In this document: piece after piece, positions 1-6,558 of the stretch
Layout: the number at the start of each line of letters is the position of its first letter
Position numbering within the stretch: the stretch's first letter is position 1
NCBI GenBank assembly: GCA_016935715.1
Contig: JAFGQJ010000021.1
Span: forward strand, 1 to 7,548
Source of the DNA: Spirochaetales bacterium
Lineage (GTDB): Bacteria > Spirochaetota > Spirochaetia > SZUA-6 > DRHE01
Length of the DNA: 7,548 nt
Direction of reading: 5' to 3'
The notes under the pieces: model-generated
What the model saw: the letters and a program-made list of their open reading frames with translations, nothing else
What the model was told of the DNA's origin: nothing
Databases searched by the model: none
Program-made: the position numbers and the translations under genes

Positions 1-2060
1 TGCAGGACCGAGGGGATGGTGCGCAGGCTCTTGAGCACCGGCTCGAAATCCCGGCCGTTGTCCAGCTCCACGGTGAAGAAACCCTGCAGGGTCTCGGGTA
101 TGTTCTCGTCGAGCTTGCCCTCGATCAGGTGGCCGTGGTATTTCTTGATCGCCCCCTCCACCTCGGAGAAGAGGTTGGTGGTCTTGCGGGCGGTGACCTC
201 GAAGCGGCGGGTGGCCTTGGGGCTGACCGTCTCCCATTCCACCTCCAGGTGGCGCTCCTCGAACTCCTTGATGTTCTTCAGATTGGGGCAGTCCGCCCTG
301 TGCACGATGATCCCCCGGCCGCGGGAGATGTAGCCGACGATCGGATCCCCGGCGGCGGGGTTGCAGCAGCGGGCCAGGCGGATCATCATGTTCCGCTCCT
401 CCCCGATGCGGATCCCCACCCTGCTCGCGTCCCGCACCTGGGTCTCCGACTCCATCCGGTCCCGCCAGCGCCGCCCGGGGCGCCTGGGCGGGCGGGTTTC
501 GGGTGCAGCGGATGCGGTTCCGGAGCGGATTTGAGCCCCCGCCTTGCCCTCCTTCCCGCCCGCAGGTCCGCCTGCCTTCTTCTTGGCCACGATGTTGCGG
601 TCGATGATCAGGCCAGGCTCGTTCTGCACGAGCCAGTGGCGGATCTTCGAGCGGGACCGTGTGCTGCGCACCATGCGCAGCCAGTTGATGTGCGGGTGGG
701 CCGAGGGGGCGGTGAGGATCTCGATGACCTGAGTGTTCTTCAGCTCCTCGTTCAAACGGATCAGGTTGCCGTCCGCCTTGGCGGCCATGCAGTGGTTGCC
801 GATGTCCGTGTGGATGTGGTAGGCGAAATCCAATGCCGTGGAACCCCGGGTAAGCTCGATGATGTCCCCCTGTGGGGTGAATACGTAGATCGAGTCCCGC
901 AGCAGCTCGCGCTTGATCTCCTCCAGGAAATCCGGGGAGCTGACATTGCTCGAATCCCAGCTCTTCAGCATGTTGATGATGGTCAGCTGCTCCGGCTTAA
1001 TCCGCTCCCCGATCAGCTCCCGTTTGTACAGCCAGTGGGCGGCGATACCCTCTTCGGCGGTGCGGTGCATCTGGCCGGTGCGGATCTGGATCTCCAGCAT
1101 CTTGCCCCCCGGTCCCATGACCGTGGTGTGCAGGCTCTGGTAGAGGTTGCTCTTGGGCATGGCGATGTAGTCCTTGAAGCGCCCCTCGATCGGCTTCCAG
1201 AGGCTGTGCAGCAGCCCCAACAGCTCGTAGCACTGGCTGGTGGTCTCGCAGATCAGGCGCATGCCCGCCTGGTCGTAGATCTCGTCGACCATCCGCCCCT
1301 TCTTCTTGATCTTCCTGTACATCGAGTAGTAGTGCTTGATCCGGCTCTCTATCTCGATGGGTACTCCCGCCTTTTCCGCCTCCCCGCGGATGCTCGCCTC
1401 CATGGAGCGCAGGAACTCATGCAGGTCCTCCTTGTTCTCCTGCACGAAATGATCGATCTGTTCGTAAGCCCGGGGATGGAGCACCCTCAGGGAAAGATCC
1501 TCCAGCTCGCTCTTGATCCGGGACATCCCGAGGCGGCCGGCCAGGGGAGCGTAGATCTCCAGGCATTCGTCGGCGATGCGCTTCTGGCTCTTCGCGTCCA
1601 GATACTCGAGGGTGCGCATGTTGTGCAGCTTGTCCGCCAGTTTGATCATGATGACCCGGATATCCTTGACCATGGCGAAGAGCATCTTGCGGATGCTGGC
1701 GGCCGCCTGGGTGGTCTTGCTGCGCCCGCGGATCACCGAGATCTTGGTCACCCCCTGCACCAGGGCCTCCACCTCCCGGCCGTATTCCTTGCGCAGCTCC
1801 CTGGAGGACAGCCCCGTGTCCTCCAGGGCGTCGTGGAGGACGGCGGCGATCACGGTCTGGTAGTCCAGGTGGGCATCGACCAGGATATCCGCCACGCTCA
1901 GCGGATGGATGAGGAACGGCTCGCCGCTGGCCCGCAGCTGGTCGCGGTGAAGCCCTTCGGCCCAGCGCAGGGCGGAGAGGATCTGCTTCCGCTCTTCCTC
2001 GGGGTAGCGGCCGACCTTCTCGGTAAAAGTACGGATCAGGGCCTTGGTGGAGGAGTCCAT
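1..2060 (-). CDS. rel: Bifunctional (p)ppGpp synthetase/hydrolase, Rel/SpoT (RSH) family, 3'-truncated by window edge
   Basis: Stringent-response enzyme: makes (p)ppGpp from ATP and GTP/GDP and hydrolyses it, normally regulated on the ribosome. The frame is open for 686 codons and leaves the window before a stop; family members are about 720-750 aa, so only part of the ACT domain is missing. Domain order: HD hydrolase (about 25-200) with H52, H76-D77, E80-D81 and the ADKLHN motif (D143, N147), so hydrolysis looks intact. Synthetase (about 235-345) with D263, RFKD at 294-297 (the RxKD form typical of bifunctional enzymes, not the ExDD of RelA), YQSLHT and E323 in EIQIRT. TGS (about 390-452) with DFAYHIH. 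Then an unusual basic linker (about 478-560), the CC/zinc-finger region with C565, C566, H587, C591, and an ACT domain from about 619. The ATG start follows a GAGG ribosome site at 5 nt and lies 7 nt after the prmC stop. Small departures from consensus: G266 where Ala is usual, and L306 where Gly usually precedes YQSLHT. Confidence 0.96.
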   Translation of the reverse strand, partial: MDSSTKALIRTFTEKVGRYPEEERKQILSALRWAEGLHRDQLRASGEPFLIHPLSVADILVDAHLDYQTVIAAVLHDALEDTGLSSRELRKEYGREVEALVQGVTKISVIRGRSKTTQAAASIRKMLFAMVKDIRVIMIKLADKLHNMRTLEYLDAKSQKRIADECLEIYAPLAGRLGMSRIKSELEDLSLRVLHPRAYEQIDHFVQENKEDLHEFLRSMEASIRGEAEKAGVPIEIESRIKHYYSMYRKIKKKGRMVDEIYDQAGMRLICETTSQCYELLGLLHSLWKPIEGRFKDYIAMPKSNLYQSLHTTVMGPGGKMLEIQIRTGQMHRTAEEGIAAHWLYKRELIGERIKPEQLTIINMLKSWDSSNVSSPDFLEEIKRELLRDSIYVFTPQGDIIELTRGSTALDFAYHIHTDIGNHCMAAKADGNLIRLNEELKNTQVIEILTAPSAHPHINWLRMVRSTRSRSKIRHWLVQNEPGLIIDRNIVAKKKAGGPAGGKEGKAGAQIRSGTASAAPETRPPRRPGRRWRDRMESETQVRDASRVGIRIGEERNMMIRLARCCNPAAGDPIVGYISRGRGIIVHRADCPNLKNIKEFEERHLEVEWETVSPKATRRFEVTARKTTNLFSEVEGAIKKYHGHLIEGKLDENIPETLQGFFTVELDNGRDFEPVLKSLRTIPSVL

Positions 2061-2065
2061 ATACG

Positions 2066-2069
2066 CCTC
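2066..2069 (-). promoter_or_regulatory. Ribosome binding site for rel
   Basis: GAGG on the minus strand lies 5 nt before the ATG at 2060-2058 and overlaps the TGA stop of prmC. It is the clearest Shine-Dalgarno sequence in the window and supports the chosen rel start. The overlap suggests that ribosomes finishing prmC can reinitiate at rel. Confidence 0.6.
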
Positions 2070-2907
2070 AACGTTGCGCCAGGATGACCCGATCCCGGCC
2101 GCCCAGGTCCGCTGCCACGGCGATCCCGCCGAAACCCCGTTCGGCCAGCTCCCGCCGCAGGGCGGGCATCTGGGCCGGGTCCGCCTCCAGGAGCAGGTGC
2201 CCCCCTGCGCGCAGCTTGCGGGGAGCCTGGCGGATCAGACGGCGCAGAAGATCCGTGCCGTCGCTCCCGCCGCTCAGGGCGAGCGCCGGCTCGGGCCAGC
2301 CCACCTTCTTCATCTTCTCCACCTCCCCGTCGCTGAGATACGGCGGGTTGGCCGTGATCAGGTCGTAGCGGCCGGGCACCCGGGCCAGCAGGTCGGAGCG
2401 GTACAGGCGGATACGGCCCGCAGGCAGGAGCCGCCGGGCGTTCATTTCCGCCACTCGAAGAGCCTCCCGGCTGAGCTCGGAGGCGGACACCTCCAGCTCC
2501 GGCAGTGTATGCTTCAAGGCGATGGCCACGCAGCCGCTTCCCGTGCAGGCGTCGTGCACCCGCCTGCCCTTCGCGCCATCCGACAGCAGCGCGATGGCCT
2601 GCTCCACCAGCAGCTCGGTGTCGGGACGGGGAACCAGAACCCTCGGATCCACGTAGTACTCCAGGCTGAAGAACTCCTTCTTCCTGCGGATGTAGGAAAC
2701 GGGCAGACCGGCGCAGCGGAGGTCGAGAAAGCCGCAGTAGCGGCGCCACCCCTCCGCTTCCAGCGGATCCGGGAGGCTGGCCAGCAGCCGTTCCTTGCTC
2801 ACCTCCAGGGCTTCGGAGAGCAGCACCGTGGCATCGAGCATGGGCGTGTCCACTTCTGCGAAGAAAAGGCGTTGCTTGCCCTGGTTCAGGGCCCCCCCGA
2901 CGGTCAT
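2068..2907 (-). CDS. prmC: Peptide chain release factor N5-glutamine methyltransferase PrmC/HemK
   Basis: SAM-dependent cytoplasmic enzyme that methylates the glutamine of the GGQ motif in RF1 and RF2, needed for efficient peptide release. Complete at 279 aa, the usual family length. A helical substrate-binding N-terminal domain (about 1-80) leads into a Rossmann methyltransferase fold. Visible motifs are VLVPRPDTE (90-98), the SAM loop DACTGSGC (119-126), catalytic NPPY (187-190) and the EPALALSGG segment (206-214) typical of PrmC. Two details differ from what I know of the family: the acidic residue after motif I is Glu (E144 in SELS) rather than Asp, and the late E-x-G motif reads EAD (241-243). 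Both look tolerable. The ATG overlaps the prfA stop in an ATGA quartet, so translation is probably coupled to prfA, whose product is its substrate. No strong ribosome site is seen. Confidence 0.96.
   Translation of the reverse strand: MTVGGALNQGKQRLFFAEVDTPMLDATVLLSEALEVSKERLLASLPDPLEAEGWRRYCGFLDLRCAGLPVSYIRRKKEFFSLEYYVDPRVLVPRPDTELLVEQAIALLSDGAKGRRVHDACTGSGCVAIALKHTLPELEVSASELSREALRVAEMNARRLLPAGRIRLYRSDLLARVPGRYDLITANPPYLSDGEVEKMKKVGWPEPALALSGGSDGTDLLRRLIRQAPRKLRAGGHLLLEADPAQMPALRRELAERGFGGIAVAADLGGRDRVILAQR
2904..2907 (-). other. prfA/prmC stop-start overlap (ATGA)
   Basis: On the minus strand the prmC start ATG (2907-2905) and the prfA stop TGA (2906-2904) share bases. Such overlaps usually mean coupled translation. 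Here the coupling links a release factor to its own modifying enzyme. Confidence 0.9.
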
Positions 2908-3974
2908 ACGGCCAGCTTCTTGAGGTATTCCTCCCGGGCGCTCAACCTGAGCGAGTCGATGATCTCCTGCAGGTCCCCGAGCATTACCTCTTCCAGGCGG
3001 TAGAGGGTGAGGTTGATCCGGTGATCGGTGACCCTGTTCTGGGGGTAGTTGTACGTGCGGATCCGTTCGGAGCGGTCCCCCGAGCCCACCTGCGTCCTGC
3101 GGGCGGCCGCCCTCTCCTGATGTTTCTTCTCCTCCTCCCGCTCGAACAGACGGGCCCGCAGCACCCGCAGGGCTTTGGCCTTGTTCTTGTGCTGGGATTT
3201 CTCGTCCTGGCAGGTCACCACCAGCCCGGTGGGGATGTGGGTGATGCGCACCGCCGAATCGGTGGTGTTCACGCTCTGTCCGCCCGGGCCGGAGGAGCGG
3301 TAGACGTCGATCCGCAGCTCCTCCGGACGAACCTCTATCTCCGTCTGTTCCGCCTCCGGCAGGACCGCGACGGTCACGGCGGAGGTGTGGATCCGGCCCC
3401 CCGCCTCGGTGACCGGAACCCGCTGCACCCGGTGAACTCCACTCTCGTAGCGCAGGCTCGCGTAGACGCTCTTGCCGCTGATCGAGTAGATGATCTCCTT
3501 GAAGCCGCCGATCTCCGTCCCGTGGGAGGAGAGGATCTCTATGCTCCAGCGCCGCGACTCGGCGTATTTGGAGTACATGCGGAACAGGTCCGCGGCGAAC
3601 AGCCCGGCCTCTTCTCCTCCGGTGCCGGCCCGAATCTCCATGATGATGTTCTTCAGATCCAGCGGGTCTTTGGGGATGAGCAGCATCTTGAGCTCCCCCT
3701 CCATCTCCTGTTCCCGCTCGCGGAGCGTCTCCAGCTCCTCCCGGGCCAGCTTGACGAGCTCTCCTTCACCCCCCTCCCGGATCAGCGATTCGGTATCGGC
3801 GATCTCCGACTCCAGCTTCCTGTAGCCGCGGTAGCATTCGATGACCTCTTCCAAACCGGCCATCTCCCGCATCAGCTCCCTGTAGCGGCTCTGATCCTTC
3901 ATGACCTGCGGATCGGAGACCAGGGTCTGCAGCTCGAGGTAGCGTTCGTTCATCTTGTCGAGTTTGTCAAACAT
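2904..3974 (-). CDS. prfA: Peptide chain release factor 1 (RF1)
   Basis: Class I release factor that reads UAA and UAG in the ribosomal A site and triggers hydrolysis of peptidyl-tRNA. Complete at 356 aa, normal for RF1. An N-terminal coiled helical domain (about 1-100) is rich in Glu, Arg and Leu. The core holds the stop-codon recognition tripeptide PVT (187-189), which is the RF1 P-x-T form and not the SPF of RF2, inside VHRVQRVPVTEAGGRIHTS. The peptidyl-transferase motif GGQ is at 231-233 in RSSGPGGQSVNTTDSAVR. The basic C-terminal part has the usual CQDEKSQHKNKAKAL and RIRTYNYPQNRVTDHR segments. Its Q233 is the expected target of the PrmC encoded immediately downstream. The ATG has only a weak purine-rich upstream sequence (GAAGAG). 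A candidate promoter lies just before the gene. Confidence 0.98.
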   Translation of the reverse strand: MFDKLDKMNERYLELQTLVSDPQVMKDQSRYRELMREMAGLEEVIECYRGYRKLESEIADTESLIREGGEGELVKLAREELETLREREQEMEGELKMLLIPKDPLDLKNIIMEIRAGTGGEEAGLFAADLFRMYSKYAESRRWSIEILSSHGTEIGGFKEIIYSISGKSVYASLRYESGVHRVQRVPVTEAGGRIHTSAVTVAVLPEAEQTEIEVRPEELRIDVYRSSGPGGQSVNTTDSAVRITHIPTGLVVTCQDEKSQHKNKAKALRVLRARLFEREEEKKHQERAAARRTQVGSGDRSERIRTYNYPQNRVTDHRINLTLYRLEEVMLGDLQEIIDSLRLSAREEYLKKLAV

Positions 3975-3991
3975 GGCTCTTCACTCACGCT

Positions 3992-4021
3992 AAAATACTA
4001 TGAATCGCGTCCCTCTTTCAA
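3992..4021 (-). promoter_or_regulatory. Candidate sigma70-type promoter for prfA-prmC-rel
   Basis: In the 67-nt gap (3975-4041) before prfA the minus strand reads TTGAAA (4021-4016), an 18-nt spacer, then TATTTT (3997-3992). That is 5/6 and 4/6 matches to the -35 and -10 consensus, in one of the few AT-rich patches of a GC-rich region. The predicted start near 3985 would leave a leader of only about 10 nt, so either the leader is very short or the call is wrong. The rest of the gap shows no clear terminator. Confidence 0.4.
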
Positions 4022-4041
4022 TCGTGACGGCCGGGGGGGAG

Positions 4042-4617
4042 CTACTGGACGGCCGGCGGGCTGGACTGCTTCGTGCCTTTCGTGAATAGAAATCCGAACA
4101 TGCTGCCGCAGATGCCCCCGATGATATGGGCGAACTGGGAAATGCTGTCCTCGGCGAAGGCATTGATGAACTCCTTTGCCAGGAACAGGACGACGATCAG
4201 GACGAAGGTCAGCGGGATCTCGCCGGAGCGGATGTTCGTGAAGGAGCTGAGCAGGATGAGCATGAACACGAAGCCGCTGGCTCCCATCAGGCCGGTGGAG
4301 AAGAAGAGGATGTTCAGAATCCCCGTGACCAGGGCCGTAACCAGGAACATGACCAGCAGGGCTGCGGAGCCGTATTTCTCCTCCAGCACCGGCCCGATCA
4401 GCAGGATGAAGCTGAAGTTGCTCATCAGGTGCAGCCAGTTCTGATGCCCCAGAACGTGGCTGAACAGGCGCAGGAAGTCCAGGAGCGTGCCGCTGAAGTC
4501 CGGATAGGAGACGAAGAAGGCCTGGGTAAAGCCTCCGATGACCTGGTTGACGACCAGAATCGCAGTGGACAGGAGTGTAAGGGTGAGCACCACGGGTGCG
4601 TTGTAGCGGATTCTCAC
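4042..4617 (-). CDS. Rhomboid-family intramembrane serine protease
   Basis: Polytopic inner-membrane protease predicted to cut transmembrane substrates within the bilayer; its substrate here is unknown. Complete at 191 aa, the size of a minimal six-helix bacterial rhomboid. Hydrophobic segments lie at about 8-28, 61-80, 86-106, 110-125, 135-153 and 161-178. Catalytic features are intact: HLMSN (H63, N67; oxyanion region), GASG with nucleophile S114, and AHIIGG with H164 completing the Ser-His dyad. The short tail ending PPAVQ is cytoplasmic or periplasmic depending on topology. Translation starts at a GTG that overlaps the kinase stop (GTGA), with no visible ribosome site, so expression probably depends on reinitiation after the kinase. 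A later in-frame GTG (residue 9) would cut into the first membrane segment and is less likely. The kinase fusion-like arrangement suggests a shared role, but that is inference. Confidence 0.9.
   Translation of the reverse strand: MRIRYNAPVVLTLTLLSTAILVVNQVIGGFTQAFFVSYPDFSGTLLDFLRLFSHVLGHQNWLHLMSNFSFILLIGPVLEEKYGSAALLVMFLVTALVTGILNILFFSTGLMGASGFVFMLILLSSFTNIRSGEIPLTFVLIVVLFLAKEFINAFAEDSISQFAHIIGGICGSMFGFLFTKGTKQSSPPAVQ
4614..4617 (-). other. Kinase/rhomboid stop-start overlap (GTGA)
   Basis: The rhomboid GTG (4617-4615) and the kinase TGA (4616-4614) overlap by two bases within a four-base GTGA. With no Shine-Dalgarno sequence visible upstream, translational coupling is the simplest explanation for rhomboid expression. 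Confidence 0.8.
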
Positions 4618-6554
4618 GTCAGGATTTTTCTGATCTTGCGCAGCAGCGCCTCGCTGGTAAAGGGTTTGCTGATCGACTGATATGCTTCGGATCCCCCGCT
4701 CCCCGCGGACTCGGATATCATCAACACCTTCACCTCGGGCTGCATTTCCCGGATTTTTTCCGCCAGCTCGGCTGATAGTCCCTCTGCATCCCGGGCCGGA
4801 GTGATCAGCAGATCCACCTCGAGGGTTTTTCCCAATCCCAGAGCATCCGAGGCGCCCGCTGCGGCCACCACGTCGTACCCGTAGTTCTGCAGGACATTCT
4901 TCGTGTAGCGGCGGACTTTGGCTTCCCCCTCTACCAGGAGGATCCTATCGGTTCCCCGCAGCCTCTCCGGGGGCACGTGCGGCTCGTCCCCTCGAATCAG
5001 CTCCTGCTCGCTGACCAGGGGGAAGTACATGGTGAAGCAGCTGCCCGCGCCGGGTTCGCTCTCGGCAAACACGAAGCCGTCGTTTTGCTTGACGATTCCG
5101 TACACCGTGGACAGTCCCAACCCGGTACCCTTGCCGGGGACCTTGGTGGTGAAGAATGGCTCGAATACATGCTCCAGCGTCTCCGGGAGCATCCCGAGAC
5201 CCGTGTCCCGCACCGAGCAGAGGACGTAGCTTCCCGCGGGTACCATGTAGCGCTCCCCCGAATCATCGCTGTCCACGCGGGTTCTACGGGTTTCTAGATC
5301 GAGCTCGCCTCCTTCGGGCATCGCATCCCTGGCGTTCGCCGCCAGATTGAGGATCACCTGCTCGATCTGGACCGGATCGGCATAGATGTACAGGGGGTCG
5401 TCGCCGGTGTTCAGGCTCAGCCGTACCCCGTCCCCCACCAGTCTGTGAATCATCTCCCGGCTGTTTTGAAGCAGCTTGTTGAGATCCAGCACCTTGGGCT
5501 GCACCACCTGTCGACGTCCGAAGGCGAGCAGCTGGCGTGTGAGAGCCGCAGCCCTGGAGGCGGTCGCCTTTATCTGCTCGATATCCCGGCGCAGCTCGTT
5601 GGTTTGATCCATGCCGTCGAGCATCAGCTCGCAGTATCCGTTGATCACCATCAGCATGTTGTTGAAGTCGTGGGCGATCCCGCCGGCCAGCTGCCCCACC
5701 GCCTCCATCTTCTGAGCCTGGAAGAGCTGCAGCTCGAGCTTCTTGCGCTCGGTGATGTCGGTGCCGATGCTCAGAATGCCGGTCAGCTGCCCCACATCGT
5801 TGTACACCGGTTTGTTCGACCAGGATACCCAGATGGACTGCCCGTTCCTGGTGACGTTCTCATTCTCGTTGTACATGTACTCGTCGGGATCGCTGGTGAT
5901 GCCTTCGATCATCGCCACCAGATCCCGGCCCGAGGAATCCCGGTTCGGGACGATCGTTCCGACCACGGATTTCCCCAGCAGATCCTCCTGGCTGTAGCCC
6001 AGGAGCCGCTGCCCGTACTCATTGATGAAGGTGATGATCCCGCTGGTATCCCATCCCAGTATGATGCTGCCCGCGTTCTCCACCAGATCCCTGTACTTCT
6101 GCTGGCTTCGCTCCAGGCGCCGCTGAGCTTCGCTGTAGGCGGTCATATCCCGGAAGCTCCACACCCTGCCGATGATCCGTCCGGACATCTGAAGCGGGGC
6201 GGAATAGCGCTCGAAAACCCGCCCGTCCTTGAAGGTCAGGATATCCGTGTAGCTGTCTGCGTTGCCGTAGAGGGCACGGATCTTGGCCATGTAGGACTCG
6301 GGCTCCGCCAGCTGATCCATGACGAACTCCCTGATCCTGATGTCGTCCTTGTCCCGGATCATCGAGTCGGGAACCTTCCACATTTCGGCGAAGCGCTTGT
6401 TGGAGAGGATGACGCGTCCGTCATTGTCGACGACCAGGATGCCGTCGCCGGTGGCCTCCAGGGATGCCTGCAGGAGCTGCCTCAGCTCCCGCACCTCCGA
6501 GCCGGTCGAGTTCCGGTCTAGGTACGATCCGTCGCTGCGCTCGTTTGCTCCCAC
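4614..6554 (-). CDS. Soluble PAS-PAS sensor histidine kinase with degenerate C-terminal receiver domain
   Basis: Two-component sensor kinase, 646 aa, with no membrane segment or signal peptide, so cytoplasmic. Domains in order: PAS 1 (about 23-140), PAS 2 (about 150-270, ending GILSIGTDITERK), HisKA dimerisation domain with phospho-acceptor H295 in GGIAHDFNN, and the HATPase domain with N box (LNLAANARDAM, N407), G1 (DTGLGM, D450), F box (FEPFFTT, 464-470) and G2 (GKGTGLGL, 474-481). The kinase core is therefore intact. The tail (about 536-646) aligns with a receiver domain: ILLV strand, LITP strand, S614 and the SKPF lysine K630. However, P586 stands where the phospho-accepting Asp should be and the acidic pair is E542-G543. 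Start is GTG, 4 nt after the mutase stop; a possible AAGGG lies about 14 nt upstream, far from ideal. The next likely start, a GTG at codon 21, sits at the edge of PAS 1. No partner response regulator is in the window and the ligand is unknown. Confidence 0.93.
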   Translation of the reverse strand: MGANERSDGSYLDRNSTGSEVRELRQLLQASLEATGDGILVVDNDGRVILSNKRFAEMWKVPDSMIRDKDDIRIREFVMDQLAEPESYMAKIRALYGNADSYTDILTFKDGRVFERYSAPLQMSGRIIGRVWSFRDMTAYSEAQRRLERSQQKYRDLVENAGSIILGWDTSGIITFINEYGQRLLGYSQEDLLGKSVVGTIVPNRDSSGRDLVAMIEGITSDPDEYMYNENENVTRNGQSIWVSWSNKPVYNDVGQLTGILSIGTDITERKKLELQLFQAQKMEAVGQLAGGIAHDFNNMLMVINGYCELMLDGMDQTNELRRDIEQIKATASRAAALTRQLLAFGRRQVVQPKVLDLNKLLQNSREMIHRLVGDGVRLSLNTGDDPLYIYADPVQIEQVILNLAANARDAMPEGGELDLETRRTRVDSDDSGERYMVPAGSYVLCSVRDTGLGMLPETLEHVFEPFFTTKVPGKGTGLGLSTVYGIVKQNDGFVFAESEPGAGSCFTMYFPLVSEQELIRGDEPHVPPERLRGTDRILLVEGEAKVRRYTKNVLQNYGYDVVAAAGASDALGLGKTLEVDLLITPARDAEGLSAELAEKIREMQPEVKVLMISESAGSGGSEAYQSISKPFTSEALLRKIRKILT

Positions 6555-6558
6555 GGTA

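Noticed and set aside
440..600. A frameshift hiding the missing helical domain of Rel
   Set aside because: The frame stays open and in register from TGS to the CC motif, and the interval is too short to hold the usual 120 residues in any frame. A true replacement or loss fits better.
129..2087. A 652-codon open frame on the plus strand, antisense to rel, and similar long plus-strand frames opposite prfA (3021-4085) and the kinase (5445-6521)
   Set aside because: These are mirror frames of GC-rich genes in which sense codons complementary to stops are rare. Their translations are compositionally odd, show no known domain, and the opposite strand encodes clearly conserved proteins.
2036..2749. 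A 237-codon minus-strand frame overlapping prmC
   Set aside because: It is an out-of-frame shadow of prmC, with an Arg/Gly/Pro/Ala-rich translation and no motif, whereas the prmC frame has all the methyltransferase motifs.
4026..4056. Repeated GACGGCCGG (4026-4034 and 4048-4056) at the end of the rhomboid gene as a terminator or operator
   Set aside because: The two copies can pair only through a 6-bp CGGCCG core with a 16-nt loop and there is no T-run after it on the minus strand. One copy lies in the coding sequence. In GC-rich DNA this can occur by chance.
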